Of a stretch of 64,000 nucleotides of DNA, positions 21,717-33,255 are shown piece by piece. The translations under genes were made by a program, and so were the position numbers. The stretch comes from Chamaecyparis obtusa (Eukaryota > Streptophyta > Pinopsida > Cupressales > Cupressaceae), in the NCBI GenBank assembly GCA_027943335.1, contig BSBK01002093.1:372001-436000 (forward strand), in the 5' to 3' direction. Positions within the stretch are counted from its first letter, which is position 1, and each line of letters begins with the position of its first letter. The notes under the pieces are model-generated. The model was not told the DNA's origin. It saw nothing but the letters and a program-made list of their open reading frames with translations, and searched no databases.

Positions 21717-24700
21717 ATGGAGCTTTGGGACAAGAAGATAACGACGTTCACTCCTCGCTCGATTTTCAGAAGTTTTCAAAACTCAAAATCACCAGGTATA
21801 CTCAAAACAGCGTCAAAATCCTCTCTTGAACCCTGGATTTGGTCAAGATCAATTTGTTTAATACCAAAAAGATTTTCTGTATTTCTGCAATCGCAGACAC
21901 GTCCATTAGCTGCAAAATCTAATTCATGGAATGGCCTGGGCAAATCCACATTACTGATTTTACATTCATGCAATTTCATAAGTTTCAGTGTAAATTTGCA
22001 TTCGTTGGTACTTCCTTTGTGCTCTCTATTATCCGCTAGTTTCTTTTATCATCCTACTTGTCAACAACACACCTTGGCAATGGCTTCTGTAGAAAAGTGT
22101 GCTGCCTTTTGGGATTTAGTGCACCAGATTTGTGCCCTAATTAGGCAACCAGATTGGCAGAAAAGAAGTTCGCTGCAGAAGTTGAGCTCTCATATGACTT
22201 CTGAGCATGTGGTTAAGGTTTTGGAACTTCATAATGATGTTAATTCCGCCCTGCAATTTTTCCGTTGGATTGAAAAGAGGCCTGGATACAGGCATGATGT
22301 CAAGTCATATACTTCAATCATAAATTTGTTGCATTCTGTAAATTCTGCGCCTCTCTGCCAAGAGGCAGAGGCATTGAAGATTTCTATGATAAATGACTGC
22401 GGTCACAAGGATGAGATGATGAAAGTCATTGAAGCACTTAATCAAATGCACATAAAAGGATTTAAGTCTAGTTGTGAAGTTTACAATACTCTAATCGAGG
22501 TTCTGGACAGGTTGAACATGACCTCTAGGGCACAGGGGATATTTAGAATGATGCTTGCAAGTGGATTCAAGCCTGAATTTTTAACATATAATAAAATGAT
22601 CAATGCTCTTTGTAAGCAGGGAAAAGTGCAGGAGGCATATATCTTTCTTAATCATATTCTGCAAGATGGTCGATTTTCTAATACTTCTACTTATACATCA
22701 TTAATTCTAGGGCACTGCAGGAATGGCAACTTGGAGGAAGCTTTCAAACTTTTCAATTGGATGTCTGAGCAGCAATGTGAGCCTGATGTTGTCACTTATT
22801 CCATACTTGTTGATGGTCTATGCAAGAATGGTAAAATTCAAGAAGCTTATGATTTAATTGATGAAATGGTGAAGAAGCGCTGCAATCCCAATGTTCACAC
22901 CTATACAATTCTTATCACAGGTCTATGTGGTAGGGGCAGGCTAAAGGAAGCATTGGATATTGTCGAAGAGATGAAGAAAACTAATTGCAAGCCGAACATT
23001 CATACCTATACTTCATTGATCAGTGGACTTTGCAAAGAAGGTAAACTTAAAGAGGCAAGGGAACTGTTTGACAAAATATTGGAAATGGGTTTAGTTCCAA
23101 ATATAGTTACTTATAATGTTCTCATTGATGGCCACTGTAAACAAATGCAAATTGACTATGCTTTTGAGGTTATGGAGAAGATGGAAAAGAGTGGATGCAA
23201 ACCCAATGTTCGTACATACAATGAGTTGATCAATGGATTATGTAAACAAAGGAAGGTGCAAAAAGCAATGCAACTTTTAAACAAAATGGTTGAGAGAAAT
23301 TTGACCCCAAATAACGTGACATATAATACTCTAATCGAAGTGTATTGCAAAGAGTATCAAGTAGATATTGCTTATGATTTCTTTAAGTTGATGAAGAAAA
23401 AGGGGTGTGAACCTGATGATTGGACTTATTCCACACTCGTCAGTGGACTTTGCAAAGAAGGAAAGCTGAAGCAGGCTTGTGAGTTATTCAGTGAACTTCT
23501 TGAGAATGGCATTACGCCTGATTGTGTAACATATACTGCTATAATTGATGGCTACTGCAAATCTGGAAAAGTTGATATTGCCCTTGGGCTATTCTACAAG
23601 ATGTCTAAAAATGGTCGGGAACCAAATTCACATACTTATAATGTGCTGATAAATGGACTGTGCAAGGAAAAGAGGGTACTTGAGGCTGATAAATTGTTTG
23701 GTCAGATGTTAGCGAGTAGGGTGCCTCCAACTCTGGTCACGTATACGACACTTATTGATGGACTATGCAAAGAAGGTTCTATGGATATTGCTTTCAAAAT
23801 CTTAGACAAAATGGTACAGGAAGATTGCCCCCCAAATGTCTACACTTACAGTGCATTGGTTTATGGACTTTGCAAACAAGGGGAATTAGAGAAGGCAGAA
23901 ATGTTAATTGGTGAGATGGAGGAGAAAGGCATAAAACCAAATCTAGTAACATACACTTCATTAATTGATGGTAACCTTAAAACAGGTAGAGTTGATCACG
24001 CATTTGATTTACTAGGTAAAATGATGAAGGATGGATTCATGCCTAATTATCGAACTTATTGTAAGCTTATAGATGGTCTAGTCCAAGAGAACAATGTGCA
24101 GCAAGCACTAGTAATTTCTAATGAAGATGAACTTGCTACTTCTGATCATGATGGCTCAGTCAAAATTCAGGCTGTGGATCACATGTGGAAGAATATAAAA
24201 GTTGACATTGCTTTGCATCTTTTGGATAGAATGATGCATAAGTGCTGTCAGCCTACTGTAGAAACTTATAGTGCCTTGATAGCAGGATTTTCCAAAGCAG
24301 GTAGGATGCTTGAGGCAGGTCAACTGATTAAAATAATGCTAGAAAGAGGTCATTCTCCTGATGAAACGATCTACACAGCTCTTGTTGATGGGTATTGCAA
24401 ACAGGAAAAATACATCGCAGCTCTAGAAATTTTGGATAAAATGACCAAAAATGGTTATGAACCAAGCTTATCTTTATACAATTCTGTGATTCATGGGCTA
24501 TGCAGAGAAGGCAAGGTGCACGAAGCAGAAAGGCTGTTTGAGAACACATTACAAAATGGATATATTCCCAGAGATGTAACTTTGACAATGCTGATTGATA
24601 GTCTCCTTAAAGATGGCAAGACTGACAAATGTCTGCAGATGTTGAAAAGAATGAAGGAAAATGGTTTTGAACCTAATGGTCAAACATATAAGGAATTCAT

Positions 24701-24839
24701 TAGAGTGCTTTGCAAACAAAATAAAGTATCTGAAGCAAAATTATTGATCAATAGGATGCTGGAAAGGGGTTTGGTTCTTGATTCTGACGTTGATTTTGAA
24801 GTATTTTCTCTTAGACACACTACACTTAACACAGATTAG
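21717..24839 (+). CDS. P-class pentatricopeptide repeat (PPR) protein, organelle RNA-binding
   Basis: 1040 codons, no intron, open throughout, while all surrounding elements are full of stops. Residues 1-120 are rich in Ser, Arg, Lys and Leu with few acids and are probably a plastid or mitochondrial transit sequence. Residues 122-252 form a conserved-looking helical region (LVHQICALIRQPDWQKRS, ALQFFRWIEKRPGY). From residue 253 to 1022 (22473-24782) there are 22 PPR repeats of exactly 35 residues each. Repeats 16 and 17 are degenerate but keep the spacing; an 18-residue tail ends the protein. There are no E, DYW or SMR domains, so it is P class: such proteins bind organelle transcripts for stability, splicing or translation. 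From memory the layout resembles Arabidopsis At5g65560, including the degenerate region near the C-terminus. Met122 (22080) would give 919 residues without a transit peptide, so I prefer Met1. Confidence 0.93.
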   Translation: MELWDKKITTFTPRSIFRSFQNSKSPGILKTASKSSLEPWIWSRSICLIPKRFSVFLQSQTRPLAAKSNSWNGLGKSTLLILHSCNFISFSVNLHSLVLPLCSLLSASFFYHPTCQQHTLAMASVEKCAAFWDLVHQICALIRQPDWQKRSSLQKLSSHMTSEHVVKVLELHNDVNSALQFFRWIEKRPGYRHDVKSYTSIINLLHSVNSAPLCQEAEALKISMINDCGHKDEMMKVIEALNQMHIKGFKSSCEVYNTLIEVLDRLNMTSRAQGIFRMMLASGFKPEFLTYNKMINALCKQGKVQEAYIFLNHILQDGRFSNTSTYTSLILGHCRNGNLEEAFKLFNWMSEQQCEPDVVTYSILVDGLCKNGKIQEAYDLIDEMVKKRCNPNVHTYTILITGLCGRGRLKEALDIVEEMKKTNCKPNIHTYTSLISGLCKEGKLKEARELFDKILEMGLVPNIVTYNVLIDGHCKQMQIDYAFEVMEKMEKSGCKPNVRTYNELINGLCKQRKVQKAMQLLNKMVERNLTPNNVTYNTLIEVYCKEYQVDIAYDFFKLMKKKGCEPDDWTYSTLVSGLCKEGKLKQACELFSELLENGITPDCVTYTAIIDGYCKSGKVDIALGLFYKMSKNGREPNSHTYNVLINGLCKEKRVLEADKLFGQMLASRVPPTLVTYTTLIDGLCKEGSMDIAFKILDKMVQEDCPPNVYTYSALVYGLCKQGELEKAEMLIGEMEEKGIKPNLVTYTSLIDGNLKTGRVDHAFDLLGKMMKDGFMPNYRTYCKLIDGLVQENNVQQALVISNEDELATSDHDGSVKIQAVDHMWKNIKVDIALHLLDRMMHKCCQPTVETYSALIAGFSKAGRMLEAGQLIKIMLERGHSPDETIYTALVDGYCKQEKYIAALEILDKMTKNGYEPSLSLYNSVIHGLCREGKVHEAERLFENTLQNGYIPRDVTLTMLIDSLLKDGKTDKCLQMLKRMKENGFEPNGQTYKEFIRVLCKQNKVSEAKLLINRMLERGLVLDSDVDFEVFSLRHTTLNTD

Positions 24840-25752
24840 GCAAAACAAGTCTATTGAGCTCTTTTTATTGGGCTGTTGAAATGCAGTTTGGCTAAAGTGA
24901 CCTCGTCAATCAAAATATTTTATTGTTCATTAAGAGATTGGCAACCACAATTTTAAAGGATATCCCAAGTACAGAGCTTGATGGTTCCTTCTCAAGGGAA
25001 ATAATGATGATTTTGTGGCCATATTAATGTGTCCCCATGTAGAGATGATAAGCTCATGGCGAAGTTATTAACAAAGTGAAGTGCCCATCAACTGTTCTAT
25101 GTTCAAAGGGTGATCCATTAGTGAATGGCGGCTCACTATATGAATTTTCTTTACAGCAACTAAAGTTTCAAACCCTTTGCAAGGCTTAGCTGTCTGCGTA
25201 CATTACAGGTGATTTTATGTTGGACTCATACTATTCAATGGCATCTAGGAAGCTCTTATTGATTTGTTTAAAGTATTTTTCTTTATTTCTCTGTGGACCT
25301 TTCTGACCATAATAAATATCCTATAAGTATAGATTGTATACTTATGTTCCCCTAGTTTTTGATGATCAAGGGCAGAACAATTTGTGGGGACATTAGAGAG
25401 ATTTGCAGATTTTAGGGGATGGAATTGGAACAGAAATATAGATAATTGATAGAAAATACCACAATTTCAATAATTTTAATTCCAGATCTTTGTTAAAACA
25501 TTGCTGAAAAAAATTTAAAATTAAGACTTATTTGTTCAACAAATTTACATGACTTCATCTTGCACCAGAATATCCATGCATTTGCTTTCTTTACTTTTCT
25601 TTATTCACCCCACACTTTTTGCACTTTTACAAAATTTCATACTAATTTGCAGCTGAAAGAACAAAAAATGAACCCTAGTTTGTTTTTAGTTTGTATAAAT
25701 GTTAACTATTAACCTAGGTATCTCCTTTTTTTGTAATTAACCTAGGTTGTAG
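24840..25752. other. 3' flank of the PPR gene
   Basis: Non-coding. Probably the 3' UTR, then AT-rich spacer up to the LTR-like edge at 25753. CCTAGGT occurs twice near 25713-25747. Confidence 0.5.
25311..25316 (+). terminator. Candidate poly(A) signal of the PPR gene
   Basis: AATAAA 472 bp after the PPR stop codon. Plant poly(A) signals are loose, so this is only a candidate. Confidence 0.3.
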
Positions 25753-25770
25753 TGTCCCCAAATTAATGAG

Positions 25771-26300
25771 TGTTAAAGTCTGGCCCAGAAATAATGATAA
25801 ACAGCAATAAACAAAAGTAAAACAAAAAGGTACAAAAGAGACAGCGACTTTATTCTGGGAAAACCCTCCAACTAGAGGGAAAAACCCAGCCACACCAGAA
25901 AAATATCTCTTTTATTAATAATAGAAGTTCAAGTACAATGCTTTCAACTTGATGCAATACATACACACACAAAGCAATCACACACACACACACACACACA
26001 TATATGTATATATATATAGATTTGAGAAACTCCTCATATCACAACCGAAGGTCTCTTCAATTTCCAAAAACAAGTCTCTTCATATTTCCAAACGCATGAC
26101 TCTTCGCATGTCCCATGTCTCTTCATATAATAAAATTTCAAATATTTAGAGTGTGACACCTAGGACACATTGAATGCCACATTGTGCTCACTTAAAATGA
26201 CGGAAATATCATCATAAATATCTTCTCTAGCTGTTGACGCAATACAAAGATATTGTTCCAATTTCAACATAGTGCAAAATTAGAGCTACAATCTTCAACA
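25771..26300 (-). repeat. 3' LTR of the nested minus-strand element
   Basis: Aligns with 28608-29130. It has a longer (CA)n/(TA)n run near 25980-26020 than its partner. Ends are TGTT...AACA. Confidence 0.85.
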
Positions 26301-26469
26301 CTCCCTCTTAGCAAGAAAGAGATCTTTAGTATGGCAGGGACACATAGCTGCAACCAAAGATGTCAATAATAAATTCTCATCACATTGTTATCTCAGCATA
26401 ACATTATTCACCATAGCTACTTCATAAAAGCATAAGATTAAGGTCATGGAGTCACACACATGACTTCCA

Positions 26470-26728
26470 CCATGCCTACTCGCAGAGGGTGGATCCACCA
26501 TACCTACTTGTAGAGGGTGGAACAAGGGCTTTCACCTCAGACTTTTCCCAGAGAAGAATGCATTTCGACCATACCTACTTGCAGAGGGTGGAACGAGGAC
26601 TTTCACCTCAAATTTCTCCCAGAGAAGAATGCATCTCCACCATGCCTACTTGCAGAGGGTGGATCCACCATACCTACTCGCAGAGGGTGGAACAAGGGAT
26701 TTCACCTCGAACTTCTCTCATAGAGAAG
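26470..26728. repeat. Minisatellite inside the nested element
   Basis: CCTACTTGCAGAGGGTGGA-type units occur five times, alternating a short unit (about 33 bp, followed by TCCACCAT) and a long unit (about 72 bp, with TTTCACCTC and CAGAGAAGAATGCAT). Open frames here are produced by the repeat. Confidence 0.8.
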
Positions 26729-28160
26729 AACTCATTAATAACATGTATAAGAATGGCTGAGATTCTCTCTCAACAGAGACTCCCTCTCAGTAGGGGCAGC
26801 ATTCTCACTGCTTTGATTATCACAATAAGAGCGCTGATTTCAAGTTGACCAAACAAGGAGCTTTAGCAGTCATACTGCCAGACAAGCTTGCAGAGAATTA
26901 GGCATTCTCCCTCTGTCACACAAACCCCCTCTGAAGCTGAATAGTCTCCCTCTGAATATCGTTTCTTCCTCTTCAAGGAAACTAATCATAATAACATGTA
27001 TATGATCTTCTTCTTTAATGAAGATACGTATCATCAATTCAGTCCCTTGACTACAAGCAGCGTCCCTATGTTTATTTCTACAGTTTGCATGACTTCGCAT
27101 ATAATCTCTCATCATTCCATTGCTTCTTGATGCGTCCTGCAATCAAGAGAGATAAATAAAATCAACCTATCATAAAGAGATATATAGAGATCAATGCTAA
27201 AAAGAAAACACTATTCCTAGTGTTGTAACAAAAAAAATCATAGAATACTTATCTCTATGTAGTCTGGATGCACAAAATTTGGAAACTGCTCTTAGGCTTA
27301 ATCAACTGTTAACTCTTAACAATCAATAGAAGTATGCCCATACACAAAATGTATGAAGCAGATGCAGAGATGGCCGTAGCAGATACTATGATAACTCAAA
27401 CATGAAGATCACAATTACAGTCTCGCCCAGACTCCTTATAGAAGTGTATTTTATTGTTCTCAAAATTTTTACCAAGAGAGAACTATCAAAGCTAAAATAG
27501 AGAACGAGACTCTCTATGTTTCTTCAATGCTCGGAACCGTAGACCATAAGACACTAGCAACACTATCATCCATCCAAGAATGAAAACGTCAGAATGCAAA
27601 AGGTTTGCCAACGAACAAAAGAGCCCAACAATTCAGCCATCAGGAGTGAAGAGAACTTTGTGGCAATTCGGAGGATGAATCGATGCCTCTGTAGAAACCG
27701 ACGCACCTGAAGAATATTGATAAACCGTCGTCTTAAGAATATTGCAAGCTCACGATGCCATGTCATCGCACATGGTGGCCAAGACATAAACAGCGATTCT
27801 TGAAAAAGAATCCTCACTATTATTATTCATTAATTTCCAATAACCTTCGCTAGCTAGTCAAAGTCGTATGCGATGCCATTTCATCACATATAGCGCCAAC
27901 AAAAATTCAGAAATATTTAAGTGAACATGAGCGTTCAAACAGGTTCAAATATGAACAATGAGCAACTACGAGGTCCAGATATCTTCAGCTGCCCAGTCAC
28001 AGCGAAAGAAAGTATCAGCCAGCTGCTCCAAACAATGCATCTGCTCTGTCCTTTTTTTTTATAGAACACCATCAAACTCGACCACTGTTAAAAAAACTGA
28101 CTCTTATCATTTCCAACACACGACTCAGCCAAGGTAATGGCTCTTCGCACAATCACCCTT

Positions 28161-28352
28161 TATCCTTAAATTTGCAGAAAAAAAATGATTTCCCTTTAAT
28201 ACAAGGTGATAGTCCACACTTGTTTAGGAAGGACCCACGATAGTCAGAATAGCTGCTATCCTTAAATTTGCAGAAAAAAAATGATTTCCCTTTAATACAA
28301 GGTGATAGTCCACACTTGTTTAGGAAGGACCCACGATAGTCAGAATAGCTGC
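28161..28352. repeat. Perfect 96-bp tandem duplication
   Basis: 28161-28256 and 28257-28352 are identical by eye, starting TATCCTTAAATTTGCAG and ending CAGAATAGCTGC. Since the LTRs around it have diverged, the duplication is younger than the insertion, unless it is an assembly artefact. Confidence 0.9.
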
Positions 28353-28593
28353 ATCTTTGCTAGATTTAGCCCATCGAACAGATATTACTCTCTGATAATG
28401 CACAGAAAAACAGCAAGCTGAGAATTCAAACACATGTCCAAAATATGGAAAAATATAATATCCACGAACAATCAGGAATTGGGACCATTATACTGAAGAG
28501 GTATGAACAGAACTGGAGCAAGAATATAATGATAGAAGAAGATCTATATCACTACTACAACATTCAACACTTCCATATTGCTGTAATCTAACC

Positions 28594-28607
28594 TGGCTCG
28601 GATACCA
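28594..28607 (-). other. Primer binding site of the nested element (tRNA-Met type)
   Basis: The minus strand reads TGGTATCCGAGCC, one base from the copia standard TGGTATCAGAGCC, directly after the LTR. This fixes the element's orientation. Confidence 0.8.
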
Positions 28608-29130
28608 TGTGAAAGTTTGGCCTAGAAATAATGATAAACAGCAATAAACTAAAGTAAAACAAAAAGGTACAAAAGACACAACGACTTTATCCCGGGAAAA
28701 CCCTCCAACTAGAGGGAAAAACCCAGCCACACCAGGAAAATATCTCTTTTATTAATAATAGAAGTTCAAGTACAATGCTTTCAACCTGATGCAATACATA
28801 CACACACAAAGCAACCATATATATATATAGATTTGAGAGACTCCTCATATCACAACCGAAGGTCTCTTCAATTTCCAAAAACAAGTCTCTTCATATTTCC
28901 AAACGCATGACTCTTTGCATGTTCCATGTCTCTTCATATAATAAAATGTCAAATATTTAGAGTGTGACACCTAGGACACATTGAATGCCACATTGTGCTC
29001 ACTTAAAATGACGGAAATATCATCATAAATATCTTCTCTAGCTGTTGACGCAATACAAAGGTATTGTCCCAATTTCAACGTATAGCAAAATCAGAGATAA
29101 AGATCTCTATCGCAGCTACAATCTTCAACA
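28608..29130 (-). repeat. 5' LTR of the nested minus-strand element
   Basis: 523 bp. On the minus strand it starts TGTTGAAGATTGTAGC and ends CTTTCACA next to the primer site. Confidence 0.85.
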
Positions 29131-30300
29131 ATGGGTACCCAAATTTTGCCCTAGATTACAATTATCTAAAGCTAGTAGGGTTTTGGAGATACCTTTTTGC
29201 TTTGATTGAGATCCTGCAAGCAAGTTAGAAATCATTTATAAACATTATTCATAATTAGACATTCTTGAGTTTGAAATAAACATATATAAGAAATGCAGAT
29301 TAAATCAATAGATTGCTTGAATCAGATTTAAGATGTCTTAATCATAGGAGTATATGGTAGGTTGACTTGATGAGGTGTCCTTGTGACTCCCTACCCTATG
29401 CCCAGGAGCGGATACATCATCCCTCTTGGCCTAATGTGGCTTGTGCCATCCATATGAGGTGGCGTACCTAGTGTAGTGCTCTATCGCCATTTCCCTCGGT
29501 CTTGTTATTTCTACCTTACCTCCAATGATTGAGCATCTCCATGCATTTATTCACCATGATAGAGGCTACGAGGAACATTGACAACGGGGTGTCCTGATAG
29601 TCCCTCCTTCCTAAGCCCAAAGGCAGTCCCTTTGTCCCCCTCTGGTCCCATGGGACTCCTTAGTCATATACCATGAGTTGGCATGCTTAGAAGGTGGCCT
29701 CGTCACTGTTTCCCCCAGTTTGTGATCCCCTCGTTTTCCCTATCATGGATGATCACAGAAGTCAGAAGTGCATACAGTATTTCACATAACAATACTTATG
29801 ATAAAATATTCTCAAATCACAATGCAATATAGATTAAATCAGGATCATACATATGTCTGTGTATGTATGAGTAAATGAACAAAATCATGATTCAGAACTG
29901 CATATATAATTCAATAAAGATAATCACAAATAGATTTCTATATACTATTATGTGCCTTATAGTATTCATACCCAGATCGCAGGTCTGGGTTTGTAGTCTG
30001 CTCTTTTCTTGTTATATCTTGTTCTCTCCTTTCCATGATTGAATGAATGAATGTGGGTTTGATAGGGTGACTCTTAAATGATTGATTTTTGAATGATGAA
30101 TTGATTGATTTGATAGACATTTGATGATTGATTTCTGATTTGAAGATGTGAATTGATTGCTTGTTTATTCACTTTGTTGAATTGATCTTTGCTAATTGAT
30201 AGATTGTTTGATTCAACCTTTGCTGATTCATAGATTGCTTGATTGCGTGATGCATTGATGAGTGCTGACATATTGGTGTTTTCTTGGAACGATCTCCCTT
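29131..30300. other. Interior of the candidate solo LTR, non-coding
   Basis: No coding signal. A GC-richer block (29340-29760) with repeated CTCCCT and CCCTTGGTC-like words is followed by TTGATTGATTGA-type low-complexity sequence at 30050-30250. Confidence 0.45.
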
Positions 30301-30304
30301 TTAT

Positions 30305-30880
30305 AATTTACAAGTGAAAGGGTCACCACCTTTCATAAGATTTGAGTCACCACTTTTCATTGTTTCCTTTGAGAATAATATATTATTCTCTCAATTGATC
30401 TCCCCTTTTGATGCCTTCTTCAAATGGAACCTTCTCCTCTTTAATATCTCCTTTGAGTATAGGGAGTCGCACCCTTTCATTTGTTAATGCCCTTATGAAA
30501 GGGTCACTCCCTTTGGTTACGAAAAGATACATTTTTTTAATCTTCACATATCTCTCACTTCTCAAATCTGTCTCTGCTACTTTTCAAATCTGCACACATC
30601 CCATTTAAGATCTGCATATCCTCTTCTTCTAGATTTACATATCTTATTTTCTTCATTCCTTCTCAATTCTTATTTCAGATCCCTCCTTATACTTCTGCTC
30701 TAATGCTCTAAATCTTCTCTACTCCCTTTCCTCCATTCCATTTGATCTTTTTTCCCTTTTATATCTTTCGTAAGGAAGGGTCACACCTCTTCTCCATGTC
30801 TGCCCTTTTCAATGGTCACACCCTTTCACTATCACCACCTTTTGAAAGAGTCACAACCCTTCATCTTTTAAAAGAGTCAC
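30305..30880. repeat. Dispersed AAAGGGTCAC / CCCTTTCA motif cluster
   Basis: At least six occurrences of AAGGGTCAC or a close variant, often followed within 2-6 bases by the complementary CCTTTCAT, for example near 30316-30338, 30493-30512 and 30778-30792. Each can fold as a small hairpin. It lies in the presumed R-U5 part of the minus-strand LTR. Confidence 0.6.
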
Positions 30881-30988
30881 TTCCTTATTTTCTTCCCTTT
30901 CCTTCCTTCCTCTCTTAATCCTTCCTTAATTCTTATTCTACCTTGTCTTCTTCCTTCCATTTCCCCCTCAAACGAAGTTCTCTTTTCT

Positions 30989-31000
30989 CCTTTTTATACC
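30989..31000 (-). promoter_or_regulatory. TATA box of the candidate LTR
   Basis: The minus strand reads GGTATAAAAAGG, about 145 bp from the LTR edge TGTCCCC at 31143. Confidence 0.5.
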
Positions 31001-31143
31001 TCATGTTTGAGGGAGGCATAACTTTTCCATTCATGGCTTTTGATCATTTGTTCAACTTAACTAAATTTTAATTATTTTATTCTTTTATATTTTTAATTTA
31101 ATTATTATTGTTTATTATTTAATCCTATTTCAAGAAGGGGACA

Positions 31144-33255
31144 TGATAGTTATCATCTTAAAACCTTGGCAGGTGGCATTGAGGAGAATTTTTTAAATTT
31201 TTTGACATAAAATCAAATTAAAAACAGAACAGAGTTATTAATATTTCATTTGTTTCAATCAGTTCGATAATTTCCCAACTAGGTGAAAAACTTGTTTGCA
31301 GGCTATTCAACAGAGATTTGGCATATTTTATCTGGTTTTGAAATTTGAATACATTCAAATTTAATGATCTCCCATGCAAAAACACTTGGAATGCAGACAT
31401 TAAAGAGCTAAAAAATCCAAGGTACCATTCATATGGCAAATAAGTAACAACAATTCATTCAGCTTGCATTTCTGGATGGAGATCTAGAAAGTACTGAAAT
31501 TTACTTCTTTTGTTTACCTATTTTTGCCAACACCATGGGGAATGTTCACATGTATCTCACAAAATCGAAACCCATGGGTGTTATCTCTGTGTGAATGCTC
31601 CTGTGAAGGTTTTGCATCCACAAAAAGTGCACATGGAATGTGCCCAAACTGTACCTCATTCTTGAGGGACCCAGACTTTTGATAGTCATCCACATGCCCT
31701 CAGAGTGTGGGAGTCGTAGGGCTGTGTACCCTACCTCTTGGGATGTACCTCATATATCATTGCATCGGAGTCCCATCTCTAAACAAGAAGTAAAAACCTA
31801 AATATAGGGTGTGATAATGTAATAATATTTTGGAATTTACATTGTCTTTACATTCACCATTTAAATGAATCCTGATCCCTATCTAGGTTTGGTTGATTTT
31901 AGTCAATGTGTTAGCCACGGTTTTTGATCTGAAGTGAATTGGAACAATTATTCATGAAATCAAGGTGTCATTCCACTCAGCTTGGAGTGAAGCATGGCAA
32001 TAAATTATGTAATATTCCCAATGCAATATCCTACGCAATTTTTTGATTTTTATGAAATAAACTGAAACCAATGAGTCAATGATCAGTTGATCACCAATTC
32101 CAAACCCTAGTTTGCAAATAATACCATAATTTGAAAAATTGAAAACCCTAACTAGATGATAATCTCATTGAAAAACCTTAAAGAGAATTTATTTATTTTC
32201 ATCTTCGGAAAAGCTGATCAGAAACTGTCAAGCCAGGAATGATTTTTAAAATATTTGTTTGTCACTCATGACCAAGGTTGTATGGCCTACTGTATGGAAT
32301 GTGCTGAGGGTTATCCTGCTGTATGACTGCTCCAAAGATGGCAATAATGACTGGAAATACTGGTGATGTCTGAAAAGCTAATGATACTGTTGATCCTTAT
32401 ACCAATCACAAAAAACAGACCTTGAAATGGTATGGAAGTCTGGTAGGATGGTACAAGAAGCTGGTAACTTATAAACATTTGTTGGTCAAGGCCCAATCTG
32501 CCTTTCATGCAGATGATTTTGAATTCTCCTGCTTTCAAGGTGGTGCCTCACTTAAATGACTATTTTGAATTTTCTGTTCACTGATGGCTGAAGAAGTACA
32601 AAAGCAGCAATTGGAACACTGGATTTCTGCCCTATATGACTGATTTCCTCCCAATGATGGCGCACATCTGCAATGATGTAAATAACTCAGATGTCCTAGT
32701 TGATGTTGGAAATTCACCAAAATTTTGAAATCAACCTAGGAGCCTTAAACCATACTTTGACAACCAAAGATGACATTTATTTGCAAAAAGCACTGTAGCT
32801 AACTGAAAATGTCTTCAAATCCTTATAAATCAGCACAATAGTGATCCCCAAATGGAATTCCCAAAAATGGGAAACAAGGGTTTTCGTCTCACTCCCAAAG
32901 TGGATTCCAAGAGGGTTTTTGTTTTCTCAACTCTGAACAAACTAAGGGTTTTTGTCTTTGGATGCGCTAGATAGAAGAAAATGCTCAAATGTGAAAATTG
33001 CATGCAAAATAGATAACTTGAATGATCATGAATGTGGAAAAGTGCTCCTTTTCTAGTTTCTTTTTTTGGATCTTCCATATATAGATATTTTTAATTATAA
33101 TTTTGTTTTTCCCTCCGTGTTAAAAACACTTTTTATACAGAATTGTTTTAAAAAACCACTTTCTAAATAATTTTATTTAAGTTTCCCCAAAAACGAAAGT
33201 GATTGAACCCCACTTAAATAAATATAATTAATTATTTTAACCCAAAAAAGGGACA
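31144..33255 (-). repeat. LTR-like sequence, left end not found
   Basis: The right edge reads AAAGGGACA at 33247-33255. On the minus strand this starts TGTCCC, followed by AT-rich sequence and TATA box TATAAAAAG at 33129-33137, the same plan as at 31143 and 37157. Further left there are only short frames and no primer site. It is probably another LTR copy of the same gypsy group, fused to unclassified sequence. Confidence 0.35.

Larger units (their letters stand above)
25771..29130 (-). mobile_element. Non-autonomous copia-like LTR element, minus strand
   Basis: Two LTRs of about 525 bp flank a 2.3-kb interior. On the minus strand the order is 5' LTR (29130-28608), primer site (28607 downward), interior, purine tract (26313-26301), 3' LTR (26300-25771). 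The interior has no RT, integrase or Gag frame, so it would depend on another element for mobility. Flanks are ATGAG (25766-25770) and ATGGG (29131-29135), a 5-bp target duplication with one change. It lies inside the candidate solo LTR and is therefore younger than it. Confidence 0.85.
25753..31143 (-). repeat. Candidate solo LTR (about 2 kb) split by a nested element
   Basis: The left edge TGTCCCC (25753-25759) and right edge GGGGACA (31137-31143) are perfect 7-bp inverted ends. Removing the nested element at 25771-29130 leaves about 2.0 kb. The minus strand has a TATA box GGTATAAAAAGG about 145 bp inside the right edge. No primer site or purine tract lies outside either edge, so a solo LTR is the best reading. 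The 5-bp flanks (TGTAG and TGATA) do not match well, which lowers confidence. Confidence 0.4.
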
